NCBI GenBank assembly: GCA_018819005.1
Contig: JAHJQU010000344.1
Coordinates: 1 to 21,056 of the forward strand
Reading direction: 5' to 3'
DNA from: Pseudomonadota bacterium
GTDB taxonomy: Bacteria > Desulfobacterota > Desulfobacteria > Desulfobacterales > RPRI01
DNA: 21,056 nucleotides
A model generated the notes under the pieces. The model saw only the letters and a program-made list of their open reading frames with translations. It was not told the origin of the DNA and ran no database searches. The number at the start of each line of letters is the position of its first letter. The stretch's first letter is position 1. The translations under genes and the position numbers were made by a program. Of the stretch, positions 16,100 through 21,056 are shown in pieces.

Positions 16100-16142
16100 G
16101 ACAACACCCGAAAGAATATCCTTTTCTTGGTCGGGTGTTGTC
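16100..16142 (+). terminator. Perfect 12-bp stem-loop after bamI
   Basis: GACAACACCCGA (16100-16111) and TCGGGTGTTGTC (16131-16142) are exactly complementary. The 19-base loop can pair further inside (AAGAA with TTCTT), so the hairpin may extend to 17 pairs with a small bulge. It lies 60 bases after the bamI stop and 84 bases before the M24 gene. No immediate T-tract follows on either strand, so it may be a weak or factor-dependent terminator, an RNA-stabilising 3' end, or an operator for the next gene. Confidence 0.5.
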
Positions 16143-16226
16143 AGAAAAATGTATTCCCTTGATTTTTAATACCTTTCAGGTACTATTTTCTACTGTTTGA
16201 TGAAATTAACTCTTAAAGGAACTCTC

Positions 16227-17420
16227 ATGGAAGAATTCAAGGTGCCGGAAAGCGAAATTATTGCCCGCAGGAAAGCAATACAGAAGGAAATGCAGGCAAA
16301 TAACATTGATGGAACCTTTATCAGTCAAAGGGTCGATCAATTTTATTTTACAGGCACGGCTCAGAACGGTTATGTATATATCCCTGCCGAAGGAGAGCCT
16401 CTATTACTCATTAAGAAATACATGCCAAGGGCAATGGTGGAATCTCCTCTCCGGCAGATAGTGGAAATCGGTTCCATCAAAGAGGTTCCCGGATTGATCA
16501 CGGATTATTGCGGTAAACTTCCCGGGAAAATGGGACTTGAATTCGATGTGTTGCCGGTGAAACAGTTTAACTTTTACCGGACGATATTTCCAGCCGTGAC
16601 ATTTGTGGATGCATCTGCTTACATATTGAAGACCCGTATGATCAAATCCACCTGGGAAATCGAGCAGATGGAAAAAACAGCCGAACTGTCGCGTGCGACC
16701 TTCGCTTATATAAGAGAGATAATCCAACCGGGCTTTACTGAAATGGAATTCTCCGGAATCATCGATACTTTCTCCCGCAAACACGGCCATGGCGCCCAGC
16801 TCAGAATAAGGGATTATCAAACCGAAGGTTATACATGGCATATCCTGAGCGGCAAAAGCGGCGGCATAGTTGGCCTCCTTGACTCGCCGGCCAGTGGCGA
16901 GGGCACGTCTGCCGCGTTTCCCTGCGGAGCCGGAAATAAGCTTCTGGCCGCAGATGAACCGATAATGATCGACTTTTCAGCCGTAATGAACGGATACCAT
17001 ATGGACGAGACCAGAATGTTTGCCATCGGCTCCATGCCTGATAAGGCTCTGAAGGCCTGCCGGGCTGCAATAGAAATTCACGACTCCGTTCTGAAAAAGG
17101 TAAAGCCGGGAGTAACAACGGGTGAGCTTTTCCTGCACGCTGAATTTATGGCCGAATCACTCGGTTATGCCGAATATTTTCTTGGGCCGCCGGGATACAA
17201 GGTTTCTTTTACCGGACACGGCGTTGGGCTGGAACTTGTTGAGCCTCCGTTTATTGCCAAAGGGAAGAAGGATTTACTGGAGACGGGAATGGTTTTTGCG
17301 CTGGAACCAAAGATGGTTTTTGAGGGCGAATTCTCCGCAGGCATCGAAAGCGTCTTTGTGGTAACGGAAAAGGGCGGGCGGCTGCTAAGCAAAGTGCCGG
17401 CGGAAATTTTCATCTGCTGA
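16227..17420 (+). CDS. M24-family metallopeptidase (Xaa-Pro aminopeptidase/creatinase-like)
   Basis: 397 residues from ATG 16227, chosen because AAAGGA lies six bases upstream; upstream TTG/ATG codons at 16197-16202 have no such site. The N-terminal creatinase-type domain (about 1-140, with VDQFYFTGTAQNGYV) precedes the pita-bread catalytic domain. All five dimetal ligands are present: Asp249 (MIDFS), Asp260 (HMDETR), His331 (FTGHGVGLE), Glu360 (ALEPKMV) and Glu374 (GIESVFV). Such enzymes cut the bond before proline or, in related branches, hydrolyse small amidino compounds; the cytoplasm is the likely location, since no signal peptide is seen. It follows the bam operon on the same strand after a stem-loop, so it may be partly co-transcribed. 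A role in aromatic degradation is not obvious, and peptide turnover is the simplest reading. Confidence 0.88.
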   Translation: MEEFKVPESEIIARRKAIQKEMQANNIDGTFISQRVDQFYFTGTAQNGYVYIPAEGEPLLLIKKYMPRAMVESPLRQIVEIGSIKEVPGLITDYCGKLPGKMGLEFDVLPVKQFNFYRTIFPAVTFVDASAYILKTRMIKSTWEIEQMEKTAELSRATFAYIREIIQPGFTEMEFSGIIDTFSRKHGHGAQLRIRDYQTEGYTWHILSGKSGGIVGLLDSPASGEGTSAAFPCGAGNKLLAADEPIMIDFSAVMNGYHMDETRMFAIGSMPDKALKACRAAIEIHDSVLKKVKPGVTTGELFLHAEFMAESLGYAEYFLGPPGYKVSFTGHGVGLELVEPPFIAKGKKDLLETGMVFALEPKMVFEGEFSAGIESVFVVTEKGGRLLSKVPAEIFIC

Positions 17421-17716
17421 TAAACGCGGTGGGAAACTCGCAAAGGTGAATAAATATTAATACGTCACTTATTCTACCCTTATTTCCGTTTCATTTGCTC
17501 ATTTGATTCAGCAAGCACAGCTTCTCTGCACATCATCGCATTGGTTATCTGGAGGCTACGTGCAGCAGAAGACTTCCCGAAGGCAAGTTTATATAATGAG
17601 AGCGCTCTTTAATTAATAGGATATCAAGGGAACTTCAGAAGTATGGAGCGTTCCCAATATCCCCCGGTTTGCAATATGCGTTGCCTGCGCTGGCCGGGTC
17701 GAGCGCAGGCATTTCA
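17421..17716. other. Intergenic region between convergent genes, with a long hairpin
   Basis: No coding frame is credible here. CTTCTCTGCAC (17521-17531) and GTGCAGCAGAAG (17560-17571) form an 11-pair stem with one bulged base around a 28-base loop. It lies 100 bases after the M24 gene stop and is not followed by a T-tract. The second hairpin, at 17683-17710, is listed separately. Composition changes from AT-rich to GC-rich near 17680, where the glxR side begins. Confidence 0.45.
17683..17710 (-). terminator. GC-rich hairpin directly after glxR
   Basis: GCCTGCGCT (17683-17691) and AGCGCAGGC (17702-17710) form a perfect nine-pair stem around a ten-base loop, six bases beyond the glxR stop codon. 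The T-tract is weak on both strands; on the plus strand ATTTCATTATTT follows. It could end transcription of the minus-strand hyi-glxR unit and also of plus-strand readthrough. Confidence 0.55.
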
Positions 17717-18616
17717 TTATTTCGCCGTAGCGCCGATCTCAAAATTCGCGAGTTTCTCAAACATTGTCACGAGTGCGGAATGATCGAGTTCCGCGCCGTC
17801 ATTCGCGATCAGTCCGTTCATCAACTCCGCGACCTGGGCGGACATCGGTAACGATAACCCCAGTTCGCGCGCGGTGTTCAGGACGAGGTTCATATCCTTG
17901 CGATGCAGTTTGATCTTGAACCCCGGCGCGAATGTGCGCTGGATCATTCGGTTGCCGTGCAACTCGAGAATACGACTCGATGCAAAGCCCCCCATCAATG
18001 CTTCGCGCACTTTGACCGGATCAACGCCGGCTTTTGCCGCAAGCAACAGCGCCTCGCTCACCGCCGCAATTGTCACCCCGACAATAATTTGATTCGCGGC
18101 TTTGGTGATTTGCCCTGCCCCGGCATCGCCTACGAGTGTGATGTTCTTGCCCATTTTATCGAACAGAGGTTTCGCGCGCTCAAACGCGGTTTGAGCTCCG
18201 CCCACCATAATCGTCAGCGTTGCATTCACCGCGCCAACCTGGCCACCCGACACGGGGGCGTCGAGCGCGTCTGCGCCTTTGTCACGCGCGGCTTGAGCGA
18301 CCTTGCGCGCGGTCGAAGGCAGAACCGTGCTCATGTCAATCACGAGCGCGCCCGCGCGTAATCCCTCGATAACGCCCTCTCTGCCAAGAATCACCTGCTC
18401 GACATCGGGTGAGTCGGGCAGCATGGTGATGACCACATCGCTTTGCTCTGCGACACTCTTTGGCGATGTGCCTGCCATGGCGCCCGCCGCGACTGCTTGC
18501 TCTTGCGCGGACTTGACGACATCAAGCACAGTGAGCGGATAACCCGCATTCAGAAGATGTTGCGCCATCGGCTTGCCCATAATGCCAAGACCGATGAATC
18601 CAATTTGTTCAGTCAT
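17717..18616 (-). CDS. glxR: 2-hydroxy-3-oxopropionate (tartronate semialdehyde) reductase, beta-hydroxyacid dehydrogenase family
   Basis: 299 residues, the normal length for GlxR/GarR. The Rossmann motif GFIGLGIMGKPMAQHL (6-21), the substrate motif DAPVSGGQVGA (119-129) and the catalytic lysine Lys172 in GQITKAANQ are all present. The enzyme reduces tartronate semialdehyde to D-glycerate with NAD(P)H. 3-Hydroxyisobutyrate dehydrogenases share the motifs, but pairing with a hydroxypyruvate isomerase supports the glyoxylate-to-glycerate assignment. It follows hyi on the minus strand with a 58-base gap, and AAAGGATG precedes its ATG. Codon use is rich in GCG/CGC, unlike the AT-richer genes on both sides, which suggests a different origin. 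No glyoxylate carboligase (gcl) is present in the window, so the pathway is incomplete here. Confidence 0.85.
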   Translation of the reverse strand: MTEQIGFIGLGIMGKPMAQHLLNAGYPLTVLDVVKSAQEQAVAAGAMAGTSPKSVAEQSDVVITMLPDSPDVEQVILGREGVIEGLRAGALVIDMSTVLPSTARKVAQAARDKGADALDAPVSGGQVGAVNATLTIMVGGAQTAFERAKPLFDKMGKNITLVGDAGAGQITKAANQIIVGVTIAAVSEALLLAAKAGVDPVKVREALMGGFASSRILELHGNRMIQRTFAPGFKIKLHRKDMNLVLNTARELGLSLPMSAQVAELMNGLIANDGAELDHSALVTMFEKLANFEIGATAK

Positions 18617-18651
18617 AATATCATCCTTTCATGCGTGATTGTTTTTTCATA

Positions 18652-18676
18652 CTTCATCCTTCTGCCTTTATCCTTC
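18652..18676. repeat. Degenerate heptad repeat between hyi and glxR
   Basis: Written on the plus strand, the 7-base units CTTCATC, CTTCTGC, CTTTATC and the start of a fourth, CTTC, follow one another, running into the hyi stop codon at 18675-18677. A related fragment, ATCATCCTTTC, lies at 18620-18630. Such heptads occur between genes in some cyanobacteria and Chloroflexi. Confidence 0.5.
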
Positions 18677-19460
18677 AAAGCGAATATCCGTACTCTTTCA
18701 CCCAGCCAAGCGACTGCTCCGTCGTTCCTTCAGGGATGTATTCAAGCCCGATATATCCGGTGTAACCAACCTTGTCCATGAAATCGAACAGGTAGCGGTA
18801 GTTGATTTCGCCGGTGCCTGGCTGGTGCCGGCCCGGATTGTCCGCAATTTGCACGTGCGCGATGCGCTCCAGATTTTTCCGGAACGTATTCGCCAGTTCT
18901 CCTTCTGTCCGTTGCGCGTGATACACATCGTACTGAATCTTCAGATTAAGCGATGCGACCGAATCCTGCACTGCAAAAGCCTCTGCTGGACTTGCGATCA
19001 GGAAATTCGGTACATCAAAAGGATTGAGCATTTCGATTACCAGCAGAATGTCGTGCTTGCCCAGTTCATCCGCGGCATAGCGCAGATTCTCGATCATCAC
19101 GCGCGTTTGCTCTGCGAGCGGAATTTTTTCGTCGCGCTTACCGACCAGACAGTTGAGTTGCCTTACTTGCAACACCCTTGCAACCTCTATCGCACGCGCG
19201 ACGCCTTGGCGAAACTCGTCGATGCGGTCTGGAAAGACAGCAATACCGCGATCCCCCGCGCCCCAATTGCCTGCGGGCAGATTGAACAACACTTGAGTCA
19301 AATCGTTTTTCTCAAGTGCATTCGCGAGTGCGCCAATGTCGTGATCGTACGGAAAAAGATACTCGATAAAATGAAAGCCCGATGCTTTGGCACTCGCAAA
19401 GCGCTCCAGAAACAGACTGTCGGTGTAAAGCATTGTCAGGTTTGCTGCGAATTTTGGCAT
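18675..19460 (-). CDS. hyi: Hydroxypyruvate isomerase (TIM-barrel, AP-endonuclease 2 superfamily)
   Basis: 261 residues from ATG 19458-19460, which has AAGGGG about nine bases upstream; a start 11 codons earlier lacks support and Hyi is usually about 258 residues. The frame opens with FAANLTMLYTDSLFLERFASAKASGF, as in Hyi. Glu143 (VIEMLNPFDVP), Asp178 (QYDVYHAQ) and Glu240 (GLEYIP) are the expected catalytic and metal residues, and the NLPAGNWGAGDRGIA loop (60-74) is a Hyi signature. The enzyme interconverts hydroxypyruvate and tartronate semialdehyde, feeding the reductase encoded next. Together with glxR it forms a two-gene minus-strand operon. Its GC-rich codon use matches glxR and differs from the neighbours, pointing to joint acquisition. 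Fructoselysine epimerases and other barrels share the fold, but the Hyi-specific motifs and context make this call fairly safe. Confidence 0.87.
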   Translation of the reverse strand: MPKFAANLTMLYTDSLFLERFASAKASGFHFIEYLFPYDHDIGALANALEKNDLTQVLFNLPAGNWGAGDRGIAVFPDRIDEFRQGVARAIEVARVLQVRQLNCLVGKRDEKIPLAEQTRVMIENLRYAADELGKHDILLVIEMLNPFDVPNFLIASPAEAFAVQDSVASLNLKIQYDVYHAQRTEGELANTFRKNLERIAHVQIADNPGRHQPGTGEINYRYLFDFMDKVGYTGYIGLEYIPEGTTEQSLGWVKEYGYSL

Positions 19461-19792
19461 TATTAATACCCCTTCTATTTTTAATTTTTCCACAATATCC
19501 GCGCCGGAGCGGCAGTTTTATCACTTCTGCGGCTTCATCTTCAAAACCTCCCTAACCAGAAGAAATTTAAGGATTATACTTGTATCCTTCAATTTCAGGA
19601 GTGTCAGAAAAAGCCACCTTAAATCAATTATACATAAATTTCCGGAAATTCAAACAAATATAAAGATATTCTTCAATCTCCGGGCCGATTTTTCCTTCCC
19701 TGAAGACAGATGAAGTTAGTTCCAGTGAGAGAATTGCCGAAATATATCCTTTTAGGCGGACCGCCGCTTGCGATGGGGAGCTTCAATTGGCT
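19461..19792. other. Intergenic region upstream of hyi
   Basis: About 330 bases without a credible gene. For minus-strand hyi, a perfect TATAAT -10 box lies at 19573-19578, inside a 6-bp inverted repeat (AAGGAT at 19569-19574, ATCCTT at 19584-19589), which could be an operator; no good -35 is seen. A perfect 14-base palindrome, AATTTCCGGAAATT, lies at 19638-19651. Composition returns to AT-rich, unlike hyi. No clear terminator follows the methyltransferase gene. Confidence 0.4.
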
Positions 19793-20788
19793 TTATACAA
19801 TACCGGAAATAATCCCTGATTCTGTGGGACCTTTAAAATCAAGCCGCTTAACTTCTTTTACGCCGGCTTTTTTCAGCATATCCACAATTTGTTTTTCAGA
19901 ATATGATCGGCCCTTGGATGTACCAATAAGCATATTTATAGAAAACAGAGCAGGGAAAAGAGGCTTATCCATTGTATTATCAAGGATGAACTCATGAATA
20001 AGGATCATGCCGCCAGGTTTCAGGGCGGCAAATGTTTTATTAATTATTTGCTGACAATCATCAGGTCCTTCGCCGTGCAGAATATGTGAAAGCCATGCCA
20101 CATCGTAAGATCCTGCTATCGGATCAATGAGATAATCACCTGAAGTAAAATCTATTCTATCTTTTAATCCAAATTTATTAACTGTTTTTTCAGCAAAAGG
20201 TTTAGTAGTCGGTAAGTCAAAAATTTTGGCTTTAAGATTGGGATTTTTTAAACAATAATGAATTGCATAAGTTCCCGGACCACCGCCAAGGTCTAAAAGA
20301 TGGCTTCTTGAAGAAAGATCAATTGAATCTGAAAGCTTCGGCGCAATAGACATTGCCATGTTAAACATTCCCATAAGAAAGCTTTCGCGCTGAGCCTCTT
20401 CCTGATTTGACGAACGTTTACGCACCGCTTTTCCTGATAAAACAGCCTGATCTATTTTTATCCATGATTCAATTAAATGATAATGGTGCATGATCATATA
20501 GCCTATATATTGCGGAGAATCTTTAGAAAGAAAAGTTTTCGCGCTTTCAGTATTTGCATAATAATCGTCTGACTTATCAAGAAGCTGCATAGCGGAAAGA
20601 GCATTTAATAGCGTCATCATGGCTCTTTGATCCGCATTCATCTTTTCAGCAATAGCTTTCCCTGTGAGCTTCTGGCTGCCGATTATTGTAAAAATATCCA
20701 GTTTAACACCTGCATGAAGGGTACAGGTTTTCCAGTAATATCCAGATAATTCAAGTAATTTACCAGGGTTCCAGTCTGACGCGTTCAT
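19793..20788 (-). CDS. AdoMet-dependent O-methyltransferase (family 2, dimerisation domain plus Rossmann domain)
   Basis: 331 residues. The N-terminal winged-helix dimerisation domain (about 10-90) contains SGYYWKTCTLHAGVKLDIFTIIG and LTGKAIAEKMNADQRAMMTLLNALSAMQLL, the same layout as in plant-type and bacterial O-methyltransferases. The SAM-binding motif I is LLDLGGGPGTYA (164-175); the acidic residue after beta2 is Asp191 (KIFDLP), and SHILHGEGPDD (234-244) with LKPGGMILIHEF (256-267) cover the post-I motifs. These enzymes methylate hydroxyl groups of small molecules; the acceptor is unknown. The usual H-x-W-x-D catalytic segment reads H-G-E-G-P-D-D, so catalytic use of the histidine is possible but not certain. 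A GGAGG site precedes the ATG. It stands alone on the minus strand and is AT-rich. Confidence 0.87.
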   Translation of the reverse strand: MNASDWNPGKLLELSGYYWKTCTLHAGVKLDIFTIIGSQKLTGKAIAEKMNADQRAMMTLLNALSAMQLLDKSDDYYANTESAKTFLSKDSPQYIGYMIMHHYHLIESWIKIDQAVLSGKAVRKRSSNQEEAQRESFLMGMFNMAMSIAPKLSDSIDLSSRSHLLDLGGGPGTYAIHYCLKNPNLKAKIFDLPTTKPFAEKTVNKFGLKDRIDFTSGDYLIDPIAGSYDVAWLSHILHGEGPDDCQQIINKTFAALKPGGMILIHEFILDNTMDKPLFPALFSINMLIGTSKGRSYSEKQIVDMLKKAGVKEVKRLDFKGPTESGIISGIV

Positions 20789-20814
20789 TTTTCCTCCAAC
20801 TCTAAATTGATGGT

Positions 20815-20820
20815 ATTATA
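20815..20820 (-). promoter_or_regulatory. Candidate -10 box for the methyltransferase gene
   Basis: ATTATA on the plus strand is TATAAT on the minus strand, 26 bases before the start codon. At 17-base spacing the -35 is TTAAGT, a weak match. The rest of the 20789-20900 gap shows nothing else recognisable. Confidence 0.3.
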
Positions 20821-20903
20821 AAAGTCTAAATATGTTCACTTAATGAGCATTTTGGGAATTGTTAAACCACTTCGCTAAATCACAATTTGACGGTCGAAGT
20901 ATA

Positions 20904-20921
20904 AGGCAGGCTGTGCTGCCT
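20904..20921 (-). terminator. Candidate terminator hairpin for the right-edge minus-strand gene
   Basis: AGGCAG (20904-20909) and CTGCCT (20916-20921) form a six-pair stem with a six-base loop, 23 bases beyond the stop of the partial gene at 20945. On the minus strand TTATACTTC follows, a modest T-rich tail. Confidence 0.4.
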
Positions 20922-20944
20922 GTCAAAGGAAAGATGGCTACCGT

Positions 20945-21056
20945 TTAACACTTGAAAGGATGGATGTCTATCAAATTTACCATCTGCTCACTTTCAGGAA
21001 GCAACGCTTCGGTTCCCACAAAAAAATTTCTATTCACTTCTAAATTCACCCTTTTC
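20945..21056 (-). CDS. Possible C-terminal end of an unknown protein (5' end beyond window)
   Basis: On the minus strand a frame enters from the right edge and ends at TAA (20945-20947), reading RVNLEVNRNFFVGTEALL followed by PESEQMVNLIDIHPFKC. The composition looks like protein, with mixed hydrophobic and charged residues, and a hairpin follows the stop at a suitable distance. Only about 36 residues are visible, and I do not recognise the family. A short plus-strand frame over the same bases looks less natural. Confidence 0.35.
   Translation of the reverse strand, partial: KRVNLEVNRNFFVGTEALLPESEQMVNLIDIHPFKC

Noticed and set aside
20953..21056. A plus-strand gene starting near 20963 and running off the right edge
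   Set aside because: The minus-strand frame reads more like protein and is followed by a hairpin; the plus-strand candidate has no convincing family resemblance.
1..21056. CRISPR arrays, tRNA or rRNA genes, a complete insertion sequence or prophage genes
   Set aside because: I saw no spaced direct-repeat array, cloverleaf, rRNA segment, transposase or phage structural gene in any part of the window.

Overview
The window looks like a chromosomal segment of a strictly anaerobic, aromatic-degrading bacterium, most likely a Desulfobacterota (deltaproteobacterial) sulfate reducer or syntroph. The basis is a complete, conventionally ordered class II (ATP-independent, tungsten-type) benzoyl-CoA reductase operon, bamBCDEFGHI, together with a benzoyl-CoA reductase/2-hydroxyacyl-CoA dehydratase module and UGA-encoded selenocysteine. 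The taxonomic assignment is inference; no rRNA or marker gene is present.

Layout. (1) 1-504, minus strand: start-proximal part of a glycoside hydrolase family 3 (NagZ-like) gene running off the left edge. (2) 538-674: a long imperfect palindrome that looks like a miniature mobile element. (3) 677-3838, minus strand: three-gene operon, transcribed right to left, encoding two subunits of the BcrB/BcrC - HgdA/HgdB family and one ASKHA ATPase activator. (4) 4139-4792, plus strand: a small DUF2080-type protein and a GNAT acetyltransferase. (5) 4793-5248: non-coding leader with a candidate promoter. (6) 5249-16039, plus strand: bamB to bamI, all tightly spaced. (7) 16227-17420: an M24 metallopeptidase. 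(8) 17683-19460, minus strand: hyi and glxR (hydroxypyruvate isomerase, tartronate semialdehyde reductase), visibly richer in GC and bounded by hairpins and a heptad repeat, so possibly transferred. (9) 19793-20788, minus strand: an AdoMet O-methyltransferase. (10) 20945-21056: probable C-terminal end of another minus-strand gene.

The genes at 9032-12190 and 12235-13002 each contain an in-frame TGA at a position where the family carries a conserved cysteine. Simple ORF calling breaks the first into two pieces and truncates the start of the second. Read through as selenocysteine, they give a 1052-residue tandem-HdrA flavoprotein (BamE, Sec83) and a 255-residue MvhD-like protein (BamF, Sec19). 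Each TGA is followed by a plausible bacterial SECIS hairpin.

How the genes work together. BamB (W-pterin active site) with BamC reduces benzoyl-CoA to the cyclic dienoyl-CoA. BamD, E and F resemble heterodisulfide-reductase and MvhD modules, and BamG, H and I resemble the NADH-oxidising module of complex I. The proposed role is flavin-based electron bifurcation that drives the very low-potential ring reduction without ATP. The upstream BcrB/BcrC-like module uses the alternative strategy, ATP-driven electron injection, so two unrelated ways of generating low-potential electrons lie side by side.
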